Of a stretch of 64,000 bases of DNA, positions 17,714 through 26,902 are shown in pieces. The position numbers were made by a program, and so were the translations under genes. The stretch is taken from NCBI RefSeq assembly GCF_002367995.1, contig NZ_AP018207.1:2649083-2713082 (forward strand), in the 5' to 3' direction. The notes beneath the pieces were generated by a model. It was not told where the DNA came from. It ran no database searches and saw only the letters and a list, made by a program, of their open reading frames with translations. The DNA comes from Calothrix brevissima NIES-22. GTDB lineage: Bacteria > Cyanobacteriota > Cyanobacteriia > Cyanobacteriales > Nostocaceae. Within the stretch, counting starts at the first letter, position 1, and the number at the start of each line of letters is the position of its first letter.

Positions 17714-17758
17714 AATTGTGAGGAATAATTATAAGATGAGGCAACAGTGGAGGTAGTC

Positions 17759-18322
17759 ATGACTGTGCAGTTATTAAGACGGAAATTCACAGTTGAGCAA
17801 TATCATAAAATGCTTGAGTCGGGGATTCTCACAGAAGATGACCGAGTGGAATTGATACGGGGGGAGATTATAGAGATGTCGCCAATTGGGACAAAACACG
17901 CCGCTTGTGTAAATCGCCTGATTAATTTGTTAGTTCAATTGTTAGGAAAGCGCGTCATAGTTGCGGCGCAAAATCCTATTACATTAAACAATAACTCACA
18001 ACCTCAGCCAGATGTAGCATTACTTAAACCCCGTGATGATTTTTACGCCACTGCACACCCCCAACCCCAGGATATTTTTTTATTAATTGAAATAGCTGAT
18101 TCGACTATCGAGTATGACCGGGAACAGAAAATTCCTTTATATGCAGAAGGAAACATAATTGAAGTTTGGTTAGTAGATATTAACGAGCAAATTATCGAAG
18201 TTTATCAACAACCCACCGCCGCAGGATATCAGCTTATGCAAAAGTTCGCTAGCGGTCAAACTTTATCAATTCCAGGCTTCTCCGATGTAAATATTAGCGT
18301 CAACAAAATTCTCAGTCACTAG
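17759..18322 (+). CDS. Uma2 family putative endonuclease (DUF820)
   Basis: A 187-residue protein of the Uma2/DUF820 family, a PD-(D/E)XK nuclease fold greatly expanded in cyanobacteria with no agreed function. Visible marks are MLESGILTEDDRVELIRGEI near the N-terminus, QPQPDVALL (the metal-binding Asp), FLLIEIADSTIEYDREQK (the E-x-x-S strand) and EVWLVDI. The ATG at 17759 is preferred over the GTG at 17747 because GGAGG at 17749-17753 is correctly spaced before it. It is divergent from the ATPase gene at 17713. Confidence 0.88.
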   Translation: MTVQLLRRKFTVEQYHKMLESGILTEDDRVELIRGEIIEMSPIGTKHAACVNRLINLLVQLLGKRVIVAAQNPITLNNNSQPQPDVALLKPRDDFYATAHPQPQDIFLLIEIADSTIEYDREQKIPLYAEGNIIEVWLVDINEQIIEVYQQPTAAGYQLMQKFASGQTLSIPGFSDVNISVNKILSH

Positions 18323-18356
18323 TATATTGTGTAGTTTCTCAATTACGAATTACGAA

Positions 18357-20819
18357 TTACGAATTATTCTCTGTGTTTTCAACCCGCAAAAAATGCACCA
18401 TTCCTGAAGAATCCCCTGCCACAATTGTCACGCCATTGGGTGCAACTGCACAGCACAACATGGGATAATCGCCTGTAAAAGTGGCAATTACCTCCCTTGT
18501 CTCTAAATTCCAGACTTTGAGGGTAGTGTCATTGGAAGCGGAAATCACCTGTTTGCCATTGGGGGTAATGGCGATCGCGCTTACCGAGTGACTATGACCT
18601 TTGAGGGTGAATAGTTCTGACCCAGTTTGCAGATTCCAGACTTTGAGGGTCTTGTCCCAGGAACCAGAAATCACTTGTTGACCATCGGGGGTAACGGCGA
18701 TAGCACTTACTGAGTGACTATGACCACAGAGAGTTAACAGTTCATTCCTTGTATCCAAATCCCAAACTTTGAGAATGTTGTCATCGGAAGCAGAAATCAC
18801 CTGTTTGCCATTGGGGGTAATGGCGATCGCTTTTACCGAGTTATTATGACCTTTCAGGGTGAACAGTTTTTTCCTTGTCTCCAGATCCCAAACTTTGAGG
18901 GTCTTGTCATTGGATGCGGAAATCACCTGTGTGCCGTTGGGGGTAAGGGCGATCGCATTAACCAAGTAAATATGATCTTCCAGGGCGAACAGTTTCTCCC
19001 CTGTTTTTAGATTCCAGACATTGAGGGTGTTGTCCCTGGAAGCGGAAATCACCTGTTTGCCATCGGGGGTAATGGCGATCGCCATTACCCAGTCACTATG
19101 ACCTTCCAGGGTGAACAGTGCTTTCTCTGTATCCAGATTCCAGACTTTGAGGGTCTTGTCCCTGGAAGCGGAAATCACCTGTTTGCCATTGGGGGTAAGG
19201 GCGATTGCCTGAACCCAGTTACTATGACCATTGAGGGTCAACAGTTCTTTCCCTGTCTCTAGATTCCAGACTTTGAGGGTAGAGTCAATGGAAGCAGAAA
19301 TCACCTGTTTGCGATTGGGGGTAATGGCGATCGCTTTTACCGAGTTATTATGACCTTTGAGGGTAAACTCTTCTTCCCCTGTATTTAGATTCCAGACTTT
19401 GAGGGTGTTGTCACGAGATGCGGAAATCACCTGTTTGCTTTGAGAGGTAAGGGCGATCGCATTAACCGAGTTATTATGACCTTTGAGGGTGAACAGTTCT
19501 TTCCCTGTCTCCAGATCCCAGACTTTGAGGGTAGAGTCATCGGATGCGGAAATCACCTGTTGGCCATCGGGGGTAACGGCAATCGCTTTTACCGAGTTAT
19601 TATGACCTGTGAGCGTTAACTGTAGATTCCCTGTCTCCAGATTCCAGACTTTGAGGGTCTTATCATCAGATGCGGAAATCACCTGTTCGCCATTGGGGGT
19701 AACGGCGATCGCTTTTACCGAGTTATTATGACCTTCCAGGGTGAACAGTGCTTTCTCTGTATCCAGATTCCAGACTTTGAGGGTCTTGTCATCGGATGCG
19801 GAAATCACCCGTTTGCCATCGGGGGTAACGGCAATCGCTTTTACCGAGTTATTATGACCTTTGAGCGTTAATTCTAGATTCCCTGTCTCCAGATCCCAGA
19901 CTTTGAGGGTCTTGTCATCGGATGCGGAAATCACCTGTTTGCCATCGGGGGTAAGAGAGATCGCTTTTACCAACTTATTATGACCTGTGAGCGTTAATTG
20001 TAGATTCCCTGTCTCCAGATCCCAGACTTTGAGGGTCTTGTCATCGGATGCGGAAATCACCTGTTTGCCATCGGGGGTAAGAGAGATCGCATTTACCCAG
20101 TGACTATGACCCTTGAGGGTGAATATTTCTGACCCAGTTTGCCGATCCCAGACTTTGAGGGTGTTGTCTGATGAAGCAGAAATCACCCGTTGATCATCGC
20201 GGGTAAGGATGATCGCTTTTACCCAGCCACTATGACCTCTGAGGGTGAAATTTTCTTCCCCTGTCTCCAGATTCCAGACTTTGAGGGTCTTGTCATCGGA
20301 TGTGGAAATCACCTGTTTGCCATTGGAGGTAACGGCGATCGCACTTACCGAGTTACTATGACCCTTGAGGGTGCGGATTAAGCGTCCCCCTGGTGGCGTT
20401 AAGCTTGGGGTTACGGAACGCAGCCAAGGAGTAGTTGTCTTTTGCTTGATTTGTCTCAATAATGCCTGAATATCCTGCGGCATTTTCTTATGTAGTAACC
20501 TTCCGTGCAATTGACTCGCTAATTGCTGCTTATCTGTTACTAAAACATGGGCAGATAGTCTCAATGCTCCTTGAAGCAATGTGAGAGTTTTGACTTTCTC
20601 AGAGGTGTCAGCATCATCAATCAAATCATAATCTTCAATTAATGACTGCACGCCAAACTCAGGATGGTTAATTTTGGCATTAATGAAATTAAAATCAGTC
20701 AGGGTTTGATAATACTTATCGAAATTTCCAGAGTTGACCAGATTATAAGGATACCTGCCCAGATAAGCTTTGACTTCGTAAGACTTTTTAGATAAAGATT
20801 TATTAGTTGTTTCAACCAT
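18357..20819 (-). CDS. WD40 repeat protein, C-terminal half of a split STAND protein
   Basis: An 820-residue protein. Residues 1-140 are helical (SLIEDYDLIDDADTSEKVKT, LLQGALRLSAHVLVTD, LHGRLLHKKMPQDIQALLRQ) and match the linker that normally joins the ATPase and propeller in cyanobacterial STAND proteins. Residues about 150-800 hold 15 canonical WD40 units of 42 residues (LKGHxxxVxAIAVTPDGKQV ... DxTLKVWNLETG) plus a degenerate last one, enough for two seven-blade propellers. These are protein-interaction scaffolds. The DNA repeat is very uniform, implying recent amplification or gene conversion. The ATPase that should precede it is a separate gene 134 bases upstream on the same strand, with two dispersed repeats in the gap. 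Confidence 0.9.
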   Translation of the reverse strand: MVETTNKSLSKKSYEVKAYLGRYPYNLVNSGNFDKYYQTLTDFNFINAKINHPEFGVQSLIEDYDLIDDADTSEKVKTLTLLQGALRLSAHVLVTDKQQLASQLHGRLLHKKMPQDIQALLRQIKQKTTTPWLRSVTPSLTPPGGRLIRTLKGHSNSVSAIAVTSNGKQVISTSDDKTLKVWNLETGEENFTLRGHSGWVKAIILTRDDQRVISASSDNTLKVWDRQTGSEIFTLKGHSHWVNAISLTPDGKQVISASDDKTLKVWDLETGNLQLTLTGHNKLVKAISLTPDGKQVISASDDKTLKVWDLETGNLELTLKGHNNSVKAIAVTPDGKRVISASDDKTLKVWNLDTEKALFTLEGHNNSVKAIAVTPNGEQVISASDDKTLKVWNLETGNLQLTLTGHNNSVKAIAVTPDGQQVISASDDSTLKVWDLETGKELFTLKGHNNSVNAIALTSQSKQVISASRDNTLKVWNLNTGEEEFTLKGHNNSVKAIAITPNRKQVISASIDSTLKVWNLETGKELLTLNGHSNWVQAIALTPNGKQVISASRDKTLKVWNLDTEKALFTLEGHSDWVMAIAITPDGKQVISASRDNTLNVWNLKTGEKLFALEDHIYLVNAIALTPNGTQVISASNDKTLKVWDLETRKKLFTLKGHNNSVKAIAITPNGKQVISASDDNILKVWDLDTRNELLTLCGHSHSVSAIAVTPDGQQVISGSWDKTLKVWNLQTGSELFTLKGHSHSVSAIAITPNGKQVISASNDTTLKVWNLETREVIATFTGDYPMLCCAVAPNGVTIVAGDSSGMVHFLRVENTENNS

Positions 20820-20841
20820 TTCATTTTATATTTTTCAATCT

Positions 20842-20946
20842 GTAGGTTGGGTTGAGGAACGAAACCCAACAACCAACAACTTTTTCCCTAACGCTAATGA
20901 CCAAAAAACAATTAAGGTGCGTTAGCCTGCGGTATAACACACCCTA
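20842..20946. repeat. Two dispersed palindromes between the ATPase and WD40 genes
   Basis: GTAGGTTGGGTTGAGGAACG with AAACCCAAC at 20842-20870 belongs to the GTTGGGTT family. GGTGCGTTAGCCTGC with TAACACACCCTAC near 20913-20946 belongs to the TAGGGTGTG family. Together they occupy most of the gap that separates two genes expected to be one. Confidence 0.8.
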
Positions 20947-20953
20947 CATCTGA

Positions 20954-22552
20954 CTAATTTTGCCTATTCTTAGCCCAATAATCAACAATTCGTTGATTCA
21001 CCTCTGTCAATAGCTGTCGCTTGGCTTGTAATGCTCTTTGTGCTTGGAGAAAATCTAAAAAACTAGCATGATAGATGCTGTAACAATCATCTCCGTCTTC
21101 ATTCTGTTTTTTCAAATACTCAAACCAGTCATCTAAAACTTTTTGCACTTCAAACTCATCTTTACCAGCAATATCAGCAATCATTTCACAAGGTATGGGT
21201 GTGCCAATCTCCACTAAAATAAACAAAATAATTACCTTAATTTCTTGAGATTTATCATTCATCCCCATCCTTGCCCAGTGGGTTTGATAATATTGCTGAA
21301 GACCATCTGGTAATTGCGTTAAACTCAAGTCATTATAAAAACCCCGCGCAATTGCTGGTAAAACATAGCGCAGATACATAAAGTTATTTTCACTTTTCTC
21401 TGCTACCTGCTTAATAAAAGTTTTATCAGCAATATTTCGTTCTTGCATCCACTTCCTCAAACCATCTTTCCACTCTGCGTCATGGTTAAGAATGAAGCGA
21501 ATATATGCTTGAATATCATCACGACTTAATTTAATATACTGATTGGCTGTTAAATCTAACTCTACTTGCTCGACACCTTCAGTATATAACCGCTTTTTAC
21601 CCGGTTCATAGCGTCGCCTCGTCAGCAGAAAATAAACTTTCTCTGGTAGAGTCTTAGGCAAATATAAAATATTTTCTCCGCCTGGTTCTTGTTCTACTTC
21701 ATCCAACGCATCAACCACAACCACCAAATTTTCACCATCAGGAATTTTGCTACTAGCTTTAACTAACAAAGCTGATAAATCATCACTCTCAGCATTTTCT
21801 AACTGGTAGCGATTAATTAGCTGTTGACGAATGCTTTTAAGAAATAATTCCGGGCGATTACGTCCATCTTGCAAGACATTAAAATAACAAATCGCTTTAT
21901 GCTTGTAAACATAGTCAGCTGCTATGGCACTTTTCCCCATCCCAGCATCACCGATTACGGTAAAATACCCCTTGGGATATTTTTTGAGGAAATCTACAAA
22001 CTCTTTAAATACAAATTCCCGCCCACAAAACGAGCGAATCTTTTCTTTAATTAGCGGTTCAAACTCTGAAGTATAAGACTTTGGTGTTTGCTGAGGACTA
22101 TTCAGCTTACTTAATTCTTTATCTCTTAAGACCTCCGCAGGTGTGCGGGTGCGTTTAGCAACACTAATAAAAATTTGCCTAAAATTGTTAAATTCTTTGT
22201 CAAGGTTAATATTCAAATCGCCGATTTCCTGACCCAAACTATGGGTAGCCAGAAAATCTACTACATCTTGAGGCACAACTGAGGGATTATCTGCATTAAA
22301 CTCTACCCAAAAAGCTTTTTTAATCTCCTTCTCTCGGAAAAGGTTGAGCAACTCTTTCGGCTTAAACACCCCATAATCCACCAGAGCATAAGCATAAACG
22401 CCATCGAAATCATTAGGCGGTTGTACTGGATCAAGATCTAAAAATGTTAAGACATTAATTACAGTCTCATGACGTTGAGCTTGCTTAGTAGCGAGGGAAG
22501 CAACAGCCGGAGCAAACTTAGTGATAGCAGTAATTACAGTGTCAATGTTCAT
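20954..22552 (-). CDS. STAND (NACHT-like) ATPase, N-terminal half of a split STAND protein
   Basis: A 532-residue protein. Residues 1-165 form an N-terminal domain (MNIDTVITAITKFAPAVASL ...) that is not recognised and could be an effector or adaptor. Residues about 190-360 are the ATPase: GREFVFKEFVDFL, Walker A GDAGMGKSA, Walker B NLVVVVDALDEVEQ and sensor LLTRRRYEP. Residues about 360-520 are helical/winged-helix, ending YSIYHASFLDFLQAQRAL. Cyanobacterial relatives as known continue into a helical linker and WD40 repeats; here those are in the separate gene downstream at 18357. STAND ATPases sense a signal through the repeat domain and oligomerise on ATP binding, often in immunity or cell-death pathways. 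The trigger cannot be inferred. Confidence 0.85.
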   Translation of the reverse strand: MNIDTVITAITKFAPAVASLATKQAQRHETVINVLTFLDLDPVQPPNDFDGVYAYALVDYGVFKPKELLNLFREKEIKKAFWVEFNADNPSVVPQDVVDFLATHSLGQEIGDLNINLDKEFNNFRQIFISVAKRTRTPAEVLRDKELSKLNSPQQTPKSYTSEFEPLIKEKIRSFCGREFVFKEFVDFLKKYPKGYFTVIGDAGMGKSAIAADYVYKHKAICYFNVLQDGRNRPELFLKSIRQQLINRYQLENAESDDLSALLVKASSKIPDGENLVVVVDALDEVEQEPGGENILYLPKTLPEKVYFLLTRRRYEPGKKRLYTEGVEQVELDLTANQYIKLSRDDIQAYIRFILNHDAEWKDGLRKWMQERNIADKTFIKQVAEKSENNFMYLRYVLPAIARGFYNDLSLTQLPDGLQQYYQTHWARMGMNDKSQEIKVIILFILVEIGTPIPCEMIADIAGKDEFEVQKVLDDWFEYLKKQNEDGDDCYSIYHASFLDFLQAQRALQAKRQLLTEVNQRIVDYWAKNRQN

Positions 22553-22978
22553 CTTCGCTAAGATCTAGCATAATTTTTGCACTTATAACTTATAGTAGCG
22601 ACAGATAACGAAATTTAGCTTGTATAAAGCCATATTACAGCTAAAGCTAACTCTTTTCTCTTCCTCAGCGCCTTCCGTGTCCTCTGCGGTTCGATTTTAC
22701 ATAGATATTTTTGCCTCACGCAGAGGCGCAGAGGCGCAGAGAAGGACAATAGAGGTGTTGCGATGGTGACATTTCGACTTATAAATACCAAACTTCAGCT
22801 TTTGAACTGCAATATTCTCGTTTAGAACACGAAAGTTCTCGTTCGGAACCTGAACGTTCTCGTTTAGAACCCGAACATTCTCATTTCAACTCAGAACATT
22901 CTCATTTCAACCCAGAATATTCTCGTTTCAACCCAGAACGTTCTCGTTTTAGATCTGAAGCTTCAAGTATAAGAGGTG
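22553..22978. other. Intergenic with repeats
   Basis: About 425 bases between the STAND ATPase start and the ABC permease stop. It holds an AGAGGCGCAGAGGCGCAGAG direct repeat near 22719-22740 and the 21-bp tandem array at 22811-22957. An open plus-strand frame through the array (22753-22995) has no start codon. No gene is supported. Confidence 0.6.
22811..22957. repeat. Seven-unit 21-bp tandem array
   Basis: Seven consecutive 21-base units around the core AACATTCTCATTTCAACCCAG, with A/G variation in TTCTC(A/G)TTT. The period equals two helical turns and seven codons. A related 20/21-bp array sharing the TTCTCATTTCA core lies at 47181-47485. Confidence 0.9.
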
Positions 22979-23803
22979 TTAATTCTCATTTTTAACAGCG
23001 CTTTCGTGCCATTTACTTAAAATAAAATCCGATAAAGCACTCAAGCCGACAAAAATTAACACGCCTAACCCCGTTGTCAATAATAATGCCGCAAACATCC
23101 GGGGAATTTGCAGGTTATAACTAGAAATGAGAATGCGATAAGCAATACCAGCTTTTGCGCCACCAGTTCCGGCGACGAATTCCGCGACAACTGCGCCAAT
23201 TAAGGATAAACCACCGCTAATTTTTAACCCCCCTAAGAAGTATGGCATGGCGCTGGGTAAGCGGAGATACCACAGGGTTTGCCAACGGGATGCTTTATAG
23301 AGTTGAAATAAGTTCAGTAAATTGCGGTCTACGCTGTTGAGTCCCAAGGTAGTGTTAGAGACGATGGGGAAAAAGGCGACAATCCAGGCGCAAACTACTA
23401 AGGCGGCGAAGGTGTTGTTTTTGAACCAGAGAATAATTAAAGGCGCGATCGCCACAATGGGAGTTGTCTGTAAAATCACAGCATAGGGAAATAAGCTGCG
23501 TTCAATCCATTTACTTTGGGTAAACAATATCGCTATCAGTAACCCGGATATCGCCGCCGCAATAAAGGCGACTACGGTAATTTGCAAGGTAACTAGTAAA
23601 GAAGCGAACAATTCCCGCCAATCGCTAATTAAAGTTTGCAATACTAAGATGGGGCCTGGGAGAATATAAGGCGGTAATTGTGTTACCCGCACGAAGATAT
23701 CCCATAATACCAGGGCGAGAAACCCTACTAATACTGGTGCCCAAATATCAGGCGAGATAACTTTTGCTGGTGAGTTTTTTAACTTTGGGCGACGAGTAAA
23801 CAT
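22979..23803 (-). CDS. ABC transporter permease (nitrate/sulfonate/NMT1 type)
   Basis: A 274-residue inner-membrane permease of the SsuC/ThiX type, with about six hydrophobic segments. The coupling-helix region WQTLWYLRLPSAMPYFLGGL matches the EAA loop of the family. The start at 23803 (MFTRRPKL) is preferred. The longer frame to 23926 would add about 41 residues translated from tandem AATTCGT repeats (NYELRITNYEL), which is not credible protein. It is last in the order binding protein - ATPase - permease on the minus strand. Such importers take up small organic compounds such as sulfonates, nitrate or the thiamine precursor HMP. The specificity cannot be assigned, and the binding protein is disrupted. 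Confidence 0.87.
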   Translation of the reverse strand: MFTRRPKLKNSPAKVISPDIWAPVLVGFLALVLWDIFVRVTQLPPYILPGPILVLQTLISDWRELFASLLVTLQITVVAFIAAAISGLLIAILFTQSKWIERSLFPYAVILQTTPIVAIAPLIILWFKNNTFAALVVCAWIVAFFPIVSNTTLGLNSVDRNLLNLFQLYKASRWQTLWYLRLPSAMPYFLGGLKISGGLSLIGAVVAEFVAGTGGAKAGIAYRILISSYNLQIPRMFAALLLTTGLGVLIFVGLSALSDFILSKWHESAVKNEN

Positions 23804-23838
23804 TAATTCGTAATTCGTAATTCGTAATTCGTAATTTA
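23804..23838. repeat. AATTCGT tandem repeat at a gene start
   Basis: Four or more 7-base units AATTCGT/AATTCGTA lie immediately upstream of the permease start. They create an artificial N-terminal extension in the reading frame. A similar AATTACG array lies at 18340-18364. Confidence 0.8.
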
Positions 23839-23927
23839 TCCTAGCGAAGCATTCGTTATTGGGGTTGCTGTTGGCTAGAGATTTAAATACCTTCCCCTTG
23901 TCCCCCTTGTCCCTTTTGGGAAGCATC

Positions 23928-24695
23928 TCAAATAGAATTGCTATAGTCCATTGCGATCGCTAAAGCTTGGGAAACTTCGCGGCAATATTCCATATATACT
24001 GATGATGTGCGAAAAGACTCGTTACGGGGATAAGCTACAGGAATATCTATATCTGCGATTACTCGTCCGGGATTTGTCCCCATCACTAAAACGCGATTGG
24101 ATAAATATACCGCTTCATAAATATTGTGGGTGACAAAAACTACCGTCCAATGCTGTTGATACCATAAATCCAGTAAATCGCTGTTTAGCTTGCTGCGAGT
24201 AATTTCATCTAGAGCACCAAATGGTTCATCCATTAATAAAATATTTGGCTGGGTAACTAAAGCCCGCGCAATTGATACCCGCATTTTCATTCCCCCAGAT
24301 AACTCACGGGGGTAGCTATGCTGAAATTTCTCTAATCCTACCAATGCCAAAGTTTTCTCTACCAAACTTTCAGCATCTTTTGCAGCTACCTTTGCCAACT
24401 TTAGCGGTAAACGAACATTTTCTTTCACATTCGCCCAAGGCATCAGTGCTGCATCTTGAAACACAAAAGCTAGTTTACGTGCTTGGGCAGGTAAACCCCA
24501 ATCAATAGTACCAGAACTCATCTGTCCTAGTCCGGCAATCAGTCGGAGAACTGTACTTTTACCACAGCCAGAAGAGCCGACTAAACTGACAAATTGGGCT
24601 TCTGGGATAGCTAAATTTAAGTTTTCTAAGGCAACTGTGCCATTAGCGTAGATTTTGCTAATGTGGCTGAGTTTAATTGCGGGAGGGTGATTCAT
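23928..24695 (-). CDS. ABC transporter ATP-binding protein (nitrate/sulfonate/NMT1 type)
   Basis: A 255-residue ATPase subunit of the SsuB/TauB/ThiZ group. It has Walker A GSSGCGKST (about 38-46), Q-loop FVFQDAALMPW, signature LSGGMKMRVSIARAL, Walker B ILLMDEPFGALD, and the switch histidine in VVFVTHNI. All residues needed for ATP hydrolysis are present. It should pair with the permease at 22979, with the interrupted lipoprotein at 25075-27583 as original ligand donor. A 230-bp palindromic element separates it from the binding-protein gene, which may weaken co-transcription. Confidence 0.92.
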   Translation of the reverse strand: MNHPPAIKLSHISKIYANGTVALENLNLAIPEAQFVSLVGSSGCGKSTVLRLIAGLGQMSSGTIDWGLPAQARKLAFVFQDAALMPWANVKENVRLPLKLAKVAAKDAESLVEKTLALVGLEKFQHSYPRELSGGMKMRVSIARALVTQPNILLMDEPFGALDEITRSKLNSDLLDLWYQQHWTVVFVTHNIYEAVYLSNRVLVMGTNPGRVIADIDIPVAYPRNESFRTSSVYMEYCREVSQALAIAMDYSNSI

Positions 24696-24706
24696 TAATT
24701 AATATA

Positions 24707-24737
24707 AGGCAGAGGGCAGAGGGCAGAGGGCAGAAGG
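24707..24737. repeat. GGGCAGA tandem repeat
   Basis: Four units of GGGCAGA (last one variant) upstream of the ABC ATPase start; STRR-type heptamers. Confidence 0.75.
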
Positions 24738-24802
24738 TAAACCGCCAGATAATAAATAAAAACACATACCCTCATCATAAAATTTGCCCAGGGAAGAAAC
24801 TA

Positions 24803-25032
24803 GTAGGGGCGGGGTTTTCCCCATTGGTGTCAACTTAACGCGAAACCCGTTTGGTGAAAAGGTTTCGCCCTCACCCCCAGCCCCTCTCCCACCAGGAGGG
24901 GGGAGCTAGAGATCCAATTCCCCTTCTCCTTGGGGAGAAGGGGTTAGGGGATGAGGGCGAGCGGGTTTTGCACAACGCCTGCCCTATATAGCTTTCAGCT
25001 TAAGTTGACACGTATGGGTTTTCCCGCCCCTA
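24803..25032. repeat. Long palindromic dispersed element, copy 4, with outer palindrome
   Basis: The inner element runs from TGTCAACTTAA (24828) to TTAAGTTGACA (25010), in the same orientation as copy 1. The outer pair GTAGGGGCGGGGTTTTCCCC and GGGTTTTCCCGCCCCTA encloses it. It lies between the binding-protein and ATPase genes of the ABC operon. Confidence 0.9.
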
Positions 25033-25462
25033 ATATTGGGGATCATTTATAAATGACAAATGACAAATGACAAATTATTTACCATGATTGACAAACTGTA
25101 AGGTAAATGCATCTTGATAATTAACATTGGGCTGAGACAGTCCAGTATTTACCATGCTATCGAATACTGATTTCCAGCGTGCCTGTGTCATTGCGCCAAT
25201 GCCTTGTTTTTCTGCGTCGCCGGACAAGATAATTCCCGATTCTTTGAGCTTTTCAATCCCATAAGCAATTTGCTCGTCGGTCATTTCTAGATTCTCTTGT
25301 TTGATTAATTGATTACCTGGTTGGGGATTTTCTAAGTAACTGTACCAACCTTTAATGGAAGCATCAACAAATCGCTTGACTAAATCGGGATTTTTGGCGA
25401 CTAGTTCTTTTTTGGTTTCAATTGTTGTGGCGTATGGTTCGTAACCATAATCTGCTAGTAAA

Positions 25463-26898
25463 AATCAATACCGTTGCCAAAATAAGAGCATGAAGAGGGA
25501 GGGCGTTTCGTAGTAGAGTTATTGTCTCTCACAACGACAACTCAAAAACCACTGGCCGCCCATGCCCGATATCTTATCATTGTTACAATGCTTGCTACCG
25601 CAGATAAACGCGACAACGATGCGGCAATTGAACCAAGTCATCCTGGCAATGTTAGCTATGAGTGGTCGAGTCACGATGTTGGGAATTGCGCGTTGGACAG
25701 GCGCAGGCGGTAGCTATCGGACGATGGGAAGATTTTTCTCGACAGTCATACCTTGGGCAACATTGTTTTGGCTGTTTTTTCGTAAACATTTGTGGCGAGA
25801 AAATGATGTGTACTTGCTGGCAGGAGATGAAGTTGTAGTTAGTAAATCGGGTAAGCAAACATACGGGGTAGATAGATTTTTTTCTAGCTTGGCCAGTAAA
25901 CCAATGAATGGGTTATCGTTCTTCGTATTGTCATTAGTAAGCGTAGAAGAAAGGCAATCATTTCCGATTGGAATAGAACAGGTAATTAAAAGTGATGCCC
26001 AAATAAATAGCACCTTGCCAATCAAAAAAGTAAAAGCTAAAGAGAAACGTGGACGGGGAAGACCGAAAGGCAGTAAGAATAAAAACAAAACAGAAGTGAT
26101 ATTAACATCTGAACTCTTGTTAATTAAAAAGATGATTAACTCACTATTTGAGCTAGTAGCTAACTTTATCCCCTTGACATACTTGGTAGTAGATGGTCAT
26201 TTTGGTAACAACAATGCCTTGCAGATGGCACGACAAGTTAACTTGCACATAATTTCCAAGCTGCGCCATGATTCAGCATTATACATCCCTTATGAAAATC
26301 CTGACTCGAATAAACGTTCTCGTCGTAAATACGGGGAAAAACTAGACTACCGTAATCTACCTGAGAAATATTTGTGTAAAAGTGATATTGAAGATGGAAT
26401 TCTTTCCTGTATTTATCAAGCTACTCTTCTTCACAAAGAATTTTCCCAGGCTATCAATGTAGTAATTTTGGTAAAAACCAATCTTAAAACTCAAGCTCGT
26501 AGCCATGTAATTTTATTTTCTAGTGACCTAGATTTGAAGGCTGATAAGATTATTGACTACTACAAGCTACGTTTTCAAATCGAGTTTAACTTTCGTGATG
26601 CCAAGCAGTTTTGGGGTTTAGAGGATTTTATGAATTTGAGCCAAACTGCTGTGACTAATGCGGCTAATCTTGCATTCTTCATGGTTAATTTATCCCATCA
26701 TCTTCTGGCTGATTTCCGTAAACATAATCCTGGTTCTGGCATTATTGACCTGAAAGCTTATTACCGTGGTTTTCGATATGTTCATGAAATGTTAAAAATA
26801 CTTCCTCAAAAGCCTGAGCCTATTTTATTAGCCCAAATTTTTGCCAAGCTTACTTCTCTAGGACGTATTCATCCCATTTCCACAGGCGTCGAACCCTC
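25463..26898 (+). mobile_element. IS4-family insertion sequence, about 1.44 kb
   Basis: The element is bounded by GTAAA direct repeats (25458-25462 and 26899-26903). Removing it with one repeat copy restores the interrupted lipoprotein gene exactly. One transposase fills most of it. No clear terminal inverted repeats are visible at these ends, so the boundaries rest on the restored host frame. A 5-base duplication is short for IS4-type elements. Confidence 0.75.
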
Positions 26899-26902
26899 GT
26901 AA
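25562..26902 (+). CDS. IS4-family DDE transposase
   Basis: A 446-residue transposase with an intact frame. The first catalytic Asp is in LLAGDEVVVSKSGKQTYG and the second in TYLVVDGHFGNN. The Glu lies in YKLRFQIEFNFRDAK, which fits the IS4 signature Y-x2-R-x3-E-x6-K exactly. A basic segment (KEKRGRGRPKGSKNKNKT) may contact DNA. All catalytic residues are present, so it may be active. The TAA stop (26900-26902) lies in the flanking GTAAA duplication, so the stop codon appears to come from the target rather than the element. Confidence 0.9.
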   Translation: MPDILSLLQCLLPQINATTMRQLNQVILAMLAMSGRVTMLGIARWTGAGGSYRTMGRFFSTVIPWATLFWLFFRKHLWRENDVYLLAGDEVVVSKSGKQTYGVDRFFSSLASKPMNGLSFFVLSLVSVEERQSFPIGIEQVIKSDAQINSTLPIKKVKAKEKRGRGRPKGSKNKNKTEVILTSELLLIKKMINSLFELVANFIPLTYLVVDGHFGNNNALQMARQVNLHIISKLRHDSALYIPYENPDSNKRSRRKYGEKLDYRNLPEKYLCKSDIEDGILSCIYQATLLHKEFSQAINVVILVKTNLKTQARSHVILFSSDLDLKADKIIDYYKLRFQIEFNFRDAKQFWGLEDFMNLSQTAVTNAANLAFFMVNLSHHLLADFRKHNPGSGIIDLKAYYRGFRYVHEMLKILPQKPEPILLAQIFAKLTSLGRIHPISTGVEPS

